From: JAZRUF01 sp045636205
Lineage (GTDB): Bacteria; Bacillota; Clostridia; Oscillospirales; JAAYXM01
Direction of reading: 5' to 3'
DNA length: 33,861 nt
Assembly: GCA_045636205.1 (NCBI GenBank)
Contig: JAZTXE010000080.1
Span: forward strand, 1 to 33,861
Shown one piece after another: positions 1 through 8,751 of this stretch. The notes beneath the pieces were generated by a model. It saw only the letters and a list, made by a program, of their open reading frames with translations, searched no databases and was not told the DNA's origin. A program made the position numbers and the translations under genes. How positions within the stretch are numbered: the stretch's first letter is position 1; the number at the start of each line of letters is the position of its first letter.

Positions 1-1
1 T

Positions 2-535
2 GAGGTTTACAACAAAAAGGGTCAGCCCCTGCCCATGGGTTGGGTTGTTGACGCTGAAGGACGTGACACCAACAACGCAGGCGAAGTTATCCAGAACATC
101 ATAAACAAGGCCGGCGGCGGAATTCTCCCCATCGGCGGTTCCTCTGAGGAGACCGGCTCTCATAAGGGCTACGGCTTAGGTCTTATCGTTGAGGTTATGA
201 CGGCTATCCTGTCAGGCGGTGTTACTTCAAACCATGTTTCACACTGCGGAAACGGTGATACCTCCGAGTCCTTCTGGGCAATTGACTACGGTATGTTCGG
301 CGATAAGAAGGTTATGCGCGAGCGCATGAGCACCCTGCTCGACGAGTTGCGCAACAGCGAAAAGGCTGCAGGTCAGACTCGTATCTACACCCACGGTGAA
401 AAAGAGTTCGAGTCTACCGCTGCAAAGCTGAAGGAAGGTCTGCCGGCAAACGAAAAGACGATTGCTGAGATGGAGATGATCGGCAAGACCGTTGGCATCA
501 ACTTCGAGGACTACTTCGGAAAAGTAATAGATTAA
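2..535 (+). CDS. Ldh_2-family malate/L-lactate dehydrogenase, C-terminal part
   Basis: This is the 3' end of a gene that begins before the window; the frame is open from base 2 and about 177 residues remain of a family usually near 350. It matches the Ldh_2 (malate/L-lactate/ureidoglycolate) dehydrogenase family, cytosolic NAD(P)-dependent 2-hydroxyacid oxidoreductases. Visible family features are the stretch GYGLGLIVEVMTAILSGG, the SNHV/GNGDTSESFWAID core, and a C-terminal helical tail ending GINFEDYFGKVID. The substrate cannot be told from this portion. The ATG at base 35 is internal, since coding-like sequence (VYNKKGQPLP) precedes it. A strong hairpin terminator follows, so the gene is last in its transcription unit. 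Confidence 0.85.
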   Translation, partial: EVYNKKGQPLPMGWVVDAEGRDTNNAGEVIQNIINKAGGGILPIGGSSEETGSHKGYGLGLIVEVMTAILSGGVTSNHVSHCGNGDTSESFWAIDYGMFGDKKVMRERMSTLLDELRNSEKAAGQTRIYTHGEKEFESTAAKLKEGLPANEKTIAEMEMIGKTVGINFEDYFGKVID

Positions 536-550
536 TTTTATTAATTGATC

Positions 551-590
551 AAATGACCTTTGCGATTCTTTCGCAAAGGTCATTTTTCTC
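551..590 (+). terminator. Intrinsic terminator after the Ldh_2 gene
   Basis: A perfect 15-bp stem (551-565 with 571-585) with a 5-nt loop TTCTT, ending in a T-rich tail. It begins 15 bases after the stop codon. Confidence 0.9.
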
Positions 591-620
591 TTGCGCATAT
601 GCCCGGTTATCGTTTATAAT
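591..620 (+). promoter_or_regulatory. Putative sigma-A promoter of the DUF1538/PII-like pair
   Basis: A -35 TTGCGC (591-596) lies 18 bases before a perfect -10 TATAAT (615-620). It sits just after the terminator and about 30 bases before the coding start. Confidence 0.6.
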
Positions 621-652
621 ATATTGGAACTACTATTAAAGGGGTGAGATAA

Positions 653-2179
653 ATAAACAGCCAACTTAAAAGCAAAATCAAAGAAGCTCTGTCCTCAGTC
701 TTGCCTATTACCATTATTGTATTCATACTCAGCGGTACGATCACCCCAATGCCGATAAGTATGCTGCTGATGTTTTTATTGGGTGCAATGATGCTCATTA
801 TGGGCATGGGCTTTTTCTCATTGGGCGCTGATATTTCAATGATGCCGATGGGACGCGCACTTGGTGCACGGGTAACGCGAACCAAAAAGCTTGGATTTAT
901 CATACCCGCGTTTCTTATACTCGGCATTATAATAACAATCGCAGAGCCTGACCTTCAGGTTCTTGCCGAGCAGGTTCCTGCAATCCCGAATGCGGTGCTG
1001 GTATGGACGGTTGCGGCAGGTGTTGGCATTTTCACCGTAACTTCCCTGTTACGCACGCTTTTTAAAATAAAGCTTAAATATCTGTTGCTTGTTTTTTATG
1101 GAATTGTATTTATAACCGCTGCGTTTGCACCTGCAGATTTTCTCGCAGTCGCGTTCGACTCCGGCGGTGTCACGACCGGACCTATAACCGTTCCGTTTAT
1201 AATGGCACTCGGCGTAGGTCTCGCCTCTCTCAGTGACGATGTTTCCACGCAGGAAGATAGCTTCGGAATGGTTGCACTTTCAAGTATCGGACCGATTCTT
1301 GCGGTTTTATTGCTCGGCATATTCTTTAATCCGTCCACTGCAAACTATCAGCCACCGGTTATTTCAAATGTGCGTACGAGTCAGGATGTATTCAATGAAT
1401 TCGCACAAACATTCCCGCACTATTTCACAGAAGTAGCATTTGCACTTCTTCCGATAATTGTCGTTTTCATACTTTTGCAGGTTCTTGCCCACACATTTCC
1501 GAAAAGGCAGTGCATAAAAGTCGCAATCGGAATTGTATACACAACCGTCGGTCTTATTCTTTTCCTGACCGGAGTAAACGTAGGCTTTATGCCCGCAGGA
1601 TATTTCATCGGTATGACTATTGCAGCATCCCCTTATCCATGGATGCTTATACTACTGGCTATGATAATGGGCTGGTTCATAGTTTCCGCTGAGCCTGCGG
1701 TTCATGTCCTTGTCTGTCAGGTAGAAGAAATTACAAACGGTGCAATAAGTCAGAAGCCCCTGCTTTACAGCTTATCACTCGGCATGGTTGTAGCTCTGTC
1801 ACTCGGTATGATACGAATACTCACCGGAATTTCGCTGTTCTGGTTTATTATACCCGGATATGCAATTGCAATTGCTCTTACTTTTGTTGTTCCCCCGATT
1901 TTTACCGGTATCGCATTTGACTCCGGCGGCGTAGCCAGCGGACCTATGACTGCTACGTTTTTGTTGCCGTTTGCCATGGGCGCATGCCGTGCAATTGGCG
2001 GGAATATACTTACCGACGCTTTTGGAATTGTGGCACTCGTCGCAATGACCCCGCTTGTCACAATTCAGTTGTTCGGACTATATTATACTATTAAAGCCAA
2101 GCACGCTGCACCTGTTTGCGAAACTGAGGTTGCAAGCGATGACGAGCTTATCGATTTTGAAGATACGGAGGTGTCTTAA
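653..2179 (+). CDS. DUF1538 integral membrane protein with two homologous halves
   Basis: A polytopic membrane protein of about 508 residues belonging to DUF1538, a family of putative transporters without an established substrate. Two halves each carry the same signature: FDSGGVTTGPITVPFI near the middle and FDSGGVASGPMTATFL near the C-terminus, as in inverted-repeat carriers. The start is unusual. The first in-frame ATG comes well inside the conserved N-terminus, and TTG at 701 has no ribosome site. A strong AAGGGG (639-644) is correctly spaced from an AUA codon at 653, which yields an extra NSQLKSKIKEALSSVL segment that looks like family sequence. The conservative start would be 701. It is followed after 2 bases by a PII-like gene, suggesting nitrogen- or nucleotide-sensing control of transport (inference). 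Confidence 0.8.
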   Translation: MNSQLKSKIKEALSSVLPITIIVFILSGTITPMPISMLLMFLLGAMMLIMGMGFFSLGADISMMPMGRALGARVTRTKKLGFIIPAFLILGIIITIAEPDLQVLAEQVPAIPNAVLVWTVAAGVGIFTVTSLLRTLFKIKLKYLLLVFYGIVFITAAFAPADFLAVAFDSGGVTTGPITVPFIMALGVGLASLSDDVSTQEDSFGMVALSSIGPILAVLLLGIFFNPSTANYQPPVISNVRTSQDVFNEFAQTFPHYFTEVAFALLPIIVVFILLQVLAHTFPKRQCIKVAIGIVYTTVGLILFLTGVNVGFMPAGYFIGMTIAASPYPWMLILLAMIMGWFIVSAEPAVHVLVCQVEEITNGAISQKPLLYSLSLGMVVALSLGMIRILTGISLFWFIIPGYAIAIALTFVVPPIFTGIAFDSGGVASGPMTATFLLPFAMGACRAIGGNILTDAFGIVALVAMTPLVTIQLFGLYYTIKAKHAAPVCETEVASDDELIDFEDTEVS

Positions 2180-2181
2180 CC

Positions 2182-2880
2182 GTGGAATCACAATGTTCAT
2201 GCTCATACCCCATAAAACTCATGGCCACTATTGTAAGCCGTGAGAAGGCCGAGCAGGTTATCTCTATATGCAACGAATTTGAATTGCCATATCACATGAT
2301 ACTTTTGGCAGAAGGAACCGCCACCGGCGAGATTTTAGATTACTTTGGTCTTGCATCTACGAACAAGGCACTTATCTTAAGCCTTATAAGCGAAGGTGTC
2401 CTGCCCGATGTACGCGCGGCACTGCGTGCCGAGCTGCAGCTTCGCCGCAAAGGGCACGGTATACTATTTACCATGCCGGTCTCCTGCATAAGCAAAATGG
2501 CGGCAAGTGTACTCAATAACCTTTCATGTCAAACCACAAGAACGGAAGTGAAACAAATGGAAATCACACAACATGATTTAATTTTAGCTATAGTAAACCA
2601 AGGCTTCAGCGACCAGGCAATGGAAGCTGCAAAAGCTGCAGGTGCAGGCGGCGGTACGCTCCTGCACGCACGCAAGATAAACGCAAACCATGAGGACGAA
2701 TTTTTCGGAATATCCATTAAGCAGGAAAAGGAGATAGTCGCAATTCTCACTCATGTGGAAAAGAGAAACTGCATTATGAAGGCTCTTCTTTCCGCAATAG
2801 GCGCAAGCACCCCTGCGCAGGGCACTGTACTCTCCCTGCCGGTTGACTCCGTGGAAGGAATAAACACGGTAAATCAATAG
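2182..2880 (+). CDS. Tandem PII-like (GlnB-fold) regulatory protein
   Basis: A soluble 232-residue protein starting at GTG with a good AGGAGG-like site (CGGAGGTG, 2166-2173). It contains two copies of a PII-like unit, roughly residues 10-105 and 125-228. Matching landmarks are ATIVSREKAEQVISIC against LAIVNQGFSDQAMEAA, then a glycine-rich loop, then an FG element, and finally GHGILFTMPVSCI against AQGTVLSLPVDSV. PII proteins form trimers that bind nucleotides and gate transporters or enzymes. The gene directly follows the DUF1538 membrane protein, so that protein is the likely partner (inference). Canonical GlnB uridylylation cannot be assumed because the T-loop is not conserved. Confidence 0.7.
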   Translation: MESQCSCSYPIKLMATIVSREKAEQVISICNEFELPYHMILLAEGTATGEILDYFGLASTNKALILSLISEGVLPDVRAALRAELQLRRKGHGILFTMPVSCISKMAASVLNNLSCQTTRTEVKQMEITQHDLILAIVNQGFSDQAMEAAKAAGAGGGTLLHARKINANHEDEFFGISIKQEKEIVAILTHVEKRNCIMKALLSAIGASTPAQGTVLSLPVDSVEGINTVNQ

Positions 2881-2887
2881 CACACCT

Positions 2888-2920
2888 GCTCAGCCGTTGC
2901 AATCACGGCTGAGCTTTTTT
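2888..2920 (+). terminator. Intrinsic terminator after the PII-like gene
   Basis: A 10-bp stem GCTCAGCCGT/ACGGCTGAGC (2888-2897 with 2905-2914) followed by six T. Confidence 0.9.
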
Positions 2921-2930
2921 GAGCTAAGTA

Positions 2931-2959
2931 TTGAATTTAGTCGAAAATACTGGTATACT
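2931..2959 (+). promoter_or_regulatory. Promoter of the NSS symporter gene
   Basis: -35 TTGAAT (2931-2936), a 17-base spacer and -10 TATACT (2954-2959), with a TGG extended -10 element directly before it. Confidence 0.75.
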
Positions 2960-2990
2960 ATTTTAATCAAAAAGTACATAGGAGGAAAAT

Positions 2991-4370
2991 ATGAGCAACA
3001 GAACATTATCATCCGGCACACGCGAAAAATTCTCAGGCAGGCTCGGATATCTCATGGCGACTGCAGGCTCGGCGGTCGGATTAGGAAATATTTGGAGGTT
3101 TCCATATCTCGTCGCGCAATACGGTGGCGGAATCTTTATTTTGGTCTATCTTCTTTTGATAGTTATCTTCGGGTATTCACTCGTAGTTACCGAAACCGCA
3201 CTCGGACGAAAAACCGGCAAAAGCCCGCTTGGCGCTTTCGGCACATTCGGCCAAAAGCCGTGGATGAAAACCGGTGCATGGATAAATGCTATCGTTCCGG
3301 CAATCATCGTACCTTACTACTGCGCAATAGGTGGCTGGGTAGTCAAATATCTTGTTGAGTATGTAAAAGGAAACTCATCTCTTTTGGCAACCGATGCATA
3401 TTTCGGAAACTTTATTTCAAACTCGCTTTCCTCAGAGATATGCTTTGCGGTGTTTACTCTTGCCACTTTCTTCTTCGTTGTTTTCGGCGTAAAGAAAGGA
3501 ATAGAGGCGGGTTCAAAGATTATGATGCCTCTTCTAATTGTTTTGGCGGTAATCATCGCAGTTTATTCGGTCACACGTCCGGGTGCGATAGAGGGCGTAA
3601 AGTACATGTTCATCCCCAACTTCAAGAACTTCTCTGCTATGACATTAGTTGCTGCGATGGGGCAGATGTTCTACTCAATGTCGCTTGCTATGGGTATTCT
3701 TATAACCTACGGTTCGTATCTTGACAAAGATGTGGATATTGAAAAGAGTTCAATTCAGCTCGGCGCGTTTGACACAGGTATCGCAATTTTAGCAGGTCTT
3801 ATGATTATCCCTGCGGTTTTCGCATTCTCCGGTGGTTCATCGGATGCACTCAACTCAGGTCCGTCACTCATGTTTGTGACTATCCCGAAGGTTTTTGAGA
3901 GCATGGGATTTGGAAACGCAGTCGGCGCAGTATTCTTTATCATGGTACTCTTTGCTGCACTTACCAGTTCAATTTCTCTGATGGAGACCTGCGTTGCAAC
4001 GCTTGCTGACCAGTTCAAGTGGTCACGCCTTCGTTGCTGCATAGTAGTTCTTGTATATATGCTGATAGTCGGCACTGCAAGTGTTCTCGGTTACGGTCCG
4101 TGGAAGCTTGTAACTATCTTCGGTATGCAAATTTTGGACTTCTTCGATTTCCTTTCAAACTCACTTATGATGCCGATTGCAGCACTGTTTACTTGCTTAT
4201 TCATCACACGCATTGTCGGTCTTAACAAGATCGAAAACGAGGTTTTGCAATCCTCTTCTTTCAAGCTCCAGAAGCTCTATCGTATATCTATTAAGTACAT
4301 CGCACCTGTAATTCTTGTTATAATTCTCATAAGCTCAATTGCAAGCGTTCTGGGAATTATTAAAATGTAA
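2991..4370 (+). CDS. Sodium-dependent neurotransmitter:amino-acid symporter (NSS/SLC6)
   Basis: A 459-residue membrane protein of the NSS family (LeuT/MhsT/TnaT-like), which imports amino acids or amines with Na+. The N-terminal hallmark GSAVGLGNIWRFPY (residues about 26-39) forms the first, unwound helix that holds sodium and substrate. GGGIFILVYLLL follows as TM2. Further hydrophobic segments give about 11 helices, the number typical of short bacterial members. AGGAGG at 2981-2986 fixes the ATG start. The gene is monocistronic, with its own promoter and terminator. The substrate is not evident; tryptophan and branched or hydrophobic amino acids are common in this family. Confidence 0.92.
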   Translation: MSNRTLSSGTREKFSGRLGYLMATAGSAVGLGNIWRFPYLVAQYGGGIFILVYLLLIVIFGYSLVVTETALGRKTGKSPLGAFGTFGQKPWMKTGAWINAIVPAIIVPYYCAIGGWVVKYLVEYVKGNSSLLATDAYFGNFISNSLSSEICFAVFTLATFFFVVFGVKKGIEAGSKIMMPLLIVLAVIIAVYSVTRPGAIEGVKYMFIPNFKNFSAMTLVAAMGQMFYSMSLAMGILITYGSYLDKDVDIEKSSIQLGAFDTGIAILAGLMIIPAVFAFSGGSSDALNSGPSLMFVTIPKVFESMGFGNAVGAVFFIMVLFAALTSSISLMETCVATLADQFKWSRLRCCIVVLVYMLIVGTASVLGYGPWKLVTIFGMQILDFFDFLSNSLMMPIAALFTCLFITRIVGLNKIENEVLQSSSFKLQKLYRISIKYIAPVILVIILISSIASVLGIIKM

Positions 4371-4382
4371 AAGCAAAAACTT

Positions 4383-4421
4383 AAGCACCGGTTTGAACAG
4401 AATTCAAATCGGTGCTTTTTT
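4383..4421. terminator. Shared bidirectional terminator
   Basis: Stem 4383-4397 with 4403-4417 (AAGCACCGG... against ...GGTGCTT), followed by TTTTTT on the plus strand and an A-rich flank that serves the minus strand. It separates the convergent NSS gene and the ECF operon. Confidence 0.85.
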
Positions 4422-4428
4422 GTATATT

Positions 4429-7098
4429 CTACTTTTCAACCAAACCGTATTTAGCCTTTATTCTCTCAAGCTTGTCTATCATAGGCTCTGATATTAACCA
4501 TAGGAAAAACGCAGTTGCAAACGCAAGAATCAAGTCAAACGGGAATCCCATAACATATGAGGACACAAGCATTTCCCAGTTGATTTTATGCTGCCACATA
4601 ATAACAGATGCCGGATTCATGATTCCGCCGTGTATAACAAGTGTTGCCAAAAATCCAAATATGCAAAGCGATGCTCTGTTTTTTCCTATAATGCCTTTCT
4701 CAAAAAGGAGACCTGCGATAAATCCCACTATTCCCATCGCAAACATTTGCCATGGTGTCCAGGGACCTTGACCGAGGAAGAAATTCGAAACAAAGCAGGT
4801 TATCGCACCGACCAAAAAACCGGTTTCACCGCCGAAGCACACACCTGCGATAATAACAAGCGCCATGACCGGCTTAAACTGTGGAAACATGAAAAATGCA
4901 GATTTTCCCGCTACCGCAATCGCGCAGAGAACACTTATCACTACTATCTCACGCGCCTTTGGTTTTCTTGCTTCAAACACCATAGCAAACGGTATCATGG
5001 TTTCAATTATAATAAGGAGACTTATAAAATAATACTTCCTATCACCCAAAAAGAAAATTCCGACAAAAATAGTAAGTGGTATCAAAAGCAATATCATCAA
5101 TGCTGCCCACCGTGTTCTCCTCTTAAGCTTTTGGTTATGTTTGCTATCTTTATCTTTTTCTACCCTAATCTCTTTTCGTGGAATAAAAGATAAAAAAGCA
5201 ACGGAGAATCCGATTATCTGCAATGTTTCAAGGCTATACAAACCAGTCCTTGCAAGGCCGGGAATTTCCGCACCTATAAGCAAAATCAAAGATATCAGAA
5301 CAAAAAGGAGCGAGAACACACAACCTGTTATAATTCTTGCTTGGGATATTTTTTTCGTTTTCTCTTTATGTATGAGGGTTTTGCTTTCAGGTTTATACAC
5401 ATCTGCGCCCCGATGTTTTACCTCCCGCTTTTTGACTTCACCGCCGCAAGCTAAGATTATATCCTCAGCCAAAACTGCATTTGGAAGTTTCCCTCTGGCC
5501 ATGCGGTTTGCCGCTGTGGTATAAAAATTCTTACCGCAGAAAAACTCACGCGGCGCACCTTCTGATGTAATACTTCCGTCAAAGACCATAGCGCATCTGT
5601 CGGAATGTTCTGCGCAGAACTCTATATCGTGGGATACAATAACAACAGTAACACCGTTTTGCTTAAGCTTTTCGATAATATCTGAAAATTTCTCTTTAAA
5701 GCATGCGTCCATACCCTTTGTCGGCTCGTCAAGCAACAGAATTTCCGGTTCAATAAGAAGCACCTTCGCAAGTGCAGCGCGTTGCTGTTCACCGCCGGAC
5801 AAATCATATGGGTGTCTGTCAAGGAGATTTCCGATATTGCAAAGAGACGCGATATTATTGACCTTTTGCTCCTTCACTTCGTTTGCAAGCTTACTCTCGG
5901 CGAGGCTTTCCATCAAATCAAGGTAAACTGTTTTTTTTACAAAAACGCTCTGTGGGTCCTGCGGGAGAAAGCCAATAAGTCCGTTGTACAGATTTGGTGT
6001 TTCGGAAATGTTTTTACCATTTAAAATAACCTTTCCCCGATACGGCACATTAAGCCCGGAAATAAGTGACAGCGTTGTGGTTTTACCCGCACCGTTTCCG
6101 CCGACAATTGCAAAAAGTTCACCTTTTCCGACTCTCATGTTAAGCCCCTTTATAACGTCGTGGGAATTCTTTTCATAGCGAAACCATGCGTCTTTAATTT
6201 CAATGACCGCATCGCGATTTTCATTTTGCGCGTTATCACAAGCAATTACCTCTGGGGTTAATATGTTCTCCTGCGAATGCTCCTCGAGCCATTGTCTGCC
6301 CTCTCTGACGGTTAACGGACACGGAAGTGAGCTTTCAACCCGGCTATGTACTCTGACGGGAGTCGGAAAAGCCTCCCACATATCGTGGTTTGCAACTTTG
6401 AGAATTTTTCCAACCTCTCTCGGGGGTGCATCTGCAAAAATTTTACCGCTGTCGATAATGATTACTCTGTCGGCCATGTGGAATGCATCCTCAAGGCGGT
6501 GTTCGGTTAGTATGACGCTCGTTCCGAGTTCGCGGTTAATTTTCTTGAGGGCATTTAAAAACTCCTGCGCGGCAATCGGGTCAAGCTGGCTGGTAGGCTC
6601 GTCAAGAATCAGAACCGATGGCTGCATTACCATGATTGACGCAAGATTTAAAAGTTGCTTCTGCCCGCCTGACAACTCGGCTACATTCTTATAAAACCAT
6701 GTTTCAATCCCGAAAAACGATGCCATTTCTGATACTCTGGTTCTGATTTCAGGGGTTTTATATCCAAGACTTTCAAGTCCGAAGGCAAGCTCGTGCCACA
6801 CCTTGTCCGTGACAATCTGATTGTCCGGTTTCTGCATAACAAAACCGATGCCCGCCGCCTGCTCTTTTAAATCACAAGATGCGAGGCTCTTTCCGTTAAA
6901 ATAAATTTTTCCCTCTGTCTCACCCGTCGGTGCAAGGCAGGACTTTAAAAGCCTCAAAAGCGTGGTTTTGCCGCACCCAGACTTTCCGCAAATAAGAACA
7001 AATTCGCCTTGATTTACTGTTAGATTTATATCGCAGAGAGCCTTATCATCTCTGCCGGGATACGTAAAGCTTAAATTTTCGATCTTAAAGCTTTCCAT
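4429..7098 (-). CDS. ECF transporter fusion: two ATPase domains plus membrane S-component-like domain
   Basis: An 889-residue protein that powers and probably captures substrate for an energy-coupling-factor importer. ATPase 1 spans about 4-230: Walker A GKSGCGKTT (38-46), signature LSGGQKQ (142-148), Walker B LILDEP (163-168), H200. ATPase 2 spans about 297-530: GGNGAGKTT (333-341), LSGGEQQR (433-440), LLLDEP (454-459), H490. A charged linker precedes membrane helices near 588-610, 622-639, 663-684 and 688-708. The end (about 715-870) looks like an ECF S component, with the patch SNFFLGQGPWTPWQMF. EcfA, EcfA' and S are usually separate proteins. The ATG at 7098 follows GGAGGTG; an in-frame TTG at 7113 lies within that ribosome site. 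The gene overlaps ecfT by 28 bases. Last gene of the cobalamin-riboswitch operon, so B12 or a B12 precursor is the inferred cargo. Confidence 0.88.
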   Translation of the reverse strand: MESFKIENLSFTYPGRDDKALCDINLTVNQGEFVLICGKSGCGKTTLLRLLKSCLAPTGETEGKIYFNGKSLASCDLKEQAAGIGFVMQKPDNQIVTDKVWHELAFGLESLGYKTPEIRTRVSEMASFFGIETWFYKNVAELSGGQKQLLNLASIMVMQPSVLILDEPTSQLDPIAAQEFLNALKKINRELGTSVILTEHRLEDAFHMADRVIIIDSGKIFADAPPREVGKILKVANHDMWEAFPTPVRVHSRVESSLPCPLTVREGRQWLEEHSQENILTPEVIACDNAQNENRDAVIEIKDAWFRYEKNSHDVIKGLNMRVGKGELFAIVGGNGAGKTTTLSLISGLNVPYRGKVILNGKNISETPNLYNGLIGFLPQDPQSVFVKKTVYLDLMESLAESKLANEVKEQKVNNIASLCNIGNLLDRHPYDLSGGEQQRAALAKVLLIEPEILLLDEPTKGMDACFKEKFSDIIEKLKQNGVTVVIVSHDIEFCAEHSDRCAMVFDGSITSEGAPREFFCGKNFYTTAANRMARGKLPNAVLAEDIILACGGEVKKREVKHRGADVYKPESKTLIHKEKTKKISQARIITGCVFSLLFVLISLILLIGAEIPGLARTGLYSLETLQIIGFSVAFLSFIPRKEIRVEKDKDSKHNQKLKRRTRWAALMILLLIPLTIFVGIFFLGDRKYYFISLLIIIETMIPFAMVFEARKPKAREIVVISVLCAIAVAGKSAFFMFPQFKPVMALVIIAGVCFGGETGFLVGAITCFVSNFFLGQGPWTPWQMFAMGIVGFIAGLLFEKGIIGKNRASLCIFGFLATLVIHGGIMNPASVIMWQHKINWEMLVSSYVMGFPFDLILAFATAFFLWLISEPMIDKLERIKAKYGLVEK

Positions 7099-7958
7099 CT
7101 TTTCACCTCCCAAATCTCAATAATTATCGGGCACATACAAAGAAGCAAATACGCAATAAACACGCTTACGCCATATGGTGAAATTCCCGCTGATTTCAAG
7201 GCCGGGAAATAAGCGAATGATATAGCGTCTTTCAATTTTCCTATAAGCGTATATGCGCCTAAAACGAGGATACACACAAGTGCTTTTTTATCGCGCTTGT
7301 CAAACCTGAATATTGAAAATGCGGTGCGTCCCTTAAGCCCGTAGCCGCGTGATTTCATGCTATCCGCGGTTTCAATCGCATTCTCCAAGGACCACGTTAT
7401 CATAATTGAAAGTATGCCCAGTGCATGCTTTAGGCGCTTTATTATGCCGCCCTTTGATACATCCCGCCCAAGGCACTTCTGAGCATTTGCGACTACCCTC
7501 AGGTGCGCGGAAAATTTCGGCACAAAGCGGAGCGTCATCGAAATTACAAGTGACATTGCGGGAATGACTTTCCCGAACAGATATATAAATTTGTCGCTCG
7601 TCATAACCTGGTTATAGCACGAAAAATGGCATATTACGCTTACAAGCATTGTCGCCGCCGCGAGTCCGTAGAACACCGATTCCAATGTCAGAGGATTACC
7701 ACTCGGAAAATAAGCCATAATTGTAACCCCCGCGTGATTGAAAGTAGGGTTCATAACCGCTGTTATAATAAGCATCGGGAGCATATATATCAAATTCGTC
7801 TTTATAGCCTTTTTGCCCTTTAGCATCACTGAATATGTAAAAGCGCAAAAAAGCGAAATTCCAAGACATACCGGATGCATAAAAAAGCAACTAAACCCGA
7901 TCACCAGTATAAAATACATAAAATTCACAATTGGGTGATATGTTTTAAATTCATTCAT
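7071..7958 (-). CDS. ecfT: ECF transporter transmembrane component EcfT (CbiQ-like)
   Basis: A 295-residue membrane protein that couples ECF ATPases to the substrate-binding S unit. It has N-terminal hydrophobic helices (about 10-130), then a cytosolic coupling region. There VANAQKCLGRD stands in the position of the first Ala-Arg-Gly-like motif, and ADSMKSRGYGLKGR carries the second, conserved SRG motif that docks on the ATPase. More membrane helices close the protein. It lies 4 bases after the DUF4430 gene and overlaps the ATPase fusion. Because it sits in a dedicated operon it probably serves this importer only, rather than a shared group-II ECF module (inference). Confidence 0.9.
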   Translation of the reverse strand: MNEFKTYHPIVNFMYFILVIGFSCFFMHPVCLGISLFCAFTYSVMLKGKKAIKTNLIYMLPMLIITAVMNPTFNHAGVTIMAYFPSGNPLTLESVFYGLAAATMLVSVICHFSCYNQVMTSDKFIYLFGKVIPAMSLVISMTLRFVPKFSAHLRVVANAQKCLGRDVSKGGIIKRLKHALGILSIMITWSLENAIETADSMKSRGYGLKGRTAFSIFRFDKRDKKALVCILVLGAYTLIGKLKDAISFAYFPALKSAGISPYGVSVFIAYLLLCMCPIIIEIWEVKRWKALRSKI

Positions 7959-7962
7959 ACCA

Positions 7963-8751
7963 TCATCTTCCGTTCCTTGCAGAATAACTACCGCCTACAT
8001 CAGCGCCCAAATCACAGGTATACACCAATTCAATCTTATCTCCGTCTTTGAGCTGGTAGCTCGAGCAACCGTAGTTTGGAAACCAACCATTTACCTTATA
8101 CATCCATCCGGAAAGCTCTCCGCAATCGAACTCATAAAGATTAGCTATACCTTCGATATAAGCACTATTATACAACGGAACGTTTACAAATTCCATATGT
8201 ATGTTATTCTTTTTCATTTCGCGCACAAGAACATTGAAGACACTCTCACCCTCGTAAAAGACTACTTTTTGCTCTGAAAAGATTATCCCGTTTTCCGGGA
8301 TAATGCTTTCTTTTTCTCTCGTTTTACCGATTGCATTATCGCATCTTACCGTAAGAGTGCAGCTCTTATCATTTGCAGCATCTGATTTGACCGTCGGCGT
8401 CGGAGCAGGTTCCGGAATTTTATCGGCAACATAAGCTTTGATGTCACTTGCCGCCTGACTTTCTGCAACAGAGTCTATATTTGACTTTTGAGTCTCTTCG
8501 CGTGCATTTTTAATTGCTGCAGGAGCTTTAATCTCCTCTTTTGCGGACTCCGGCACTTCTGTTTCCTGCACTTTTTCAGGTGCACTTATAGGCTCATTTT
8601 GAAACTGTGTTATTTCTTCTTCCGAATCATTCGTTAAACTTTCCGGTGCAATACTTTTATTCTTATCACCGCAGAAAAAAACGATAGTCAACATCGCGAT
8701 GATACAAGCAATTCCTATAATTTCAGCCTTATGTTTTCTTATAAAACTCAT
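7963..8751 (-). CDS. Membrane-anchored DUF4430 (transcobalamin beta-domain-like) protein
   Basis: A 262-residue protein with an uncleaved-looking N-terminal membrane helix (about 11-27), a Pro/Glu/Ala-rich spacer (about 35-128) and one DUF4430 domain (about 130-253). The domain shows EGESVFNVLVREMKKNNI, then the family hallmark GWMYKVNGWFPNYG (215-228), then LKDGDKIELVYTCDLG. DUF4430 resembles the C-terminal beta-domain of animal transcobalamin and intrinsic factor. Four cysteines (131, 137, 210, 229) plus C246 lie in the domain. The start codon overlaps the stop of the barrel protein by ATGA, so they are translationally coupled. Inferred role: a tether at the membrane surface that passes cobalamin from wall proteins to the adjacent ECF importer. 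Confidence 0.82.
   Translation of the reverse strand: MSFIRKHKAEIIGIACIIAMLTIVFFCGDKNKSIAPESLTNDSEEEITQFQNEPISAPEKVQETEVPESAKEEIKAPAAIKNAREETQKSNIDSVAESQAASDIKAYVADKIPEPAPTPTVKSDAANDKSCTLTVRCDNAIGKTREKESIIPENGIIFSEQKVVFYEGESVFNVLVREMKKNNIHMEFVNVPLYNSAYIEGIANLYEFDCGELSGWMYKVNGWFPNYGCSSYQLKDGDKIELVYTCDLGADVGGSYSARNGR

Noticed and set aside
4588..5524. Plus-strand frames of 127-201 residues over the ECF fusion
   Set aside because: Composition is shadow-like and the minus-strand gene explains the whole stretch.
7099..7113. In-frame TTG at 7113 as start of the ECF fusion
   Set aside because: It lies inside the GGAGGTG ribosome site of the ATG at 7098.
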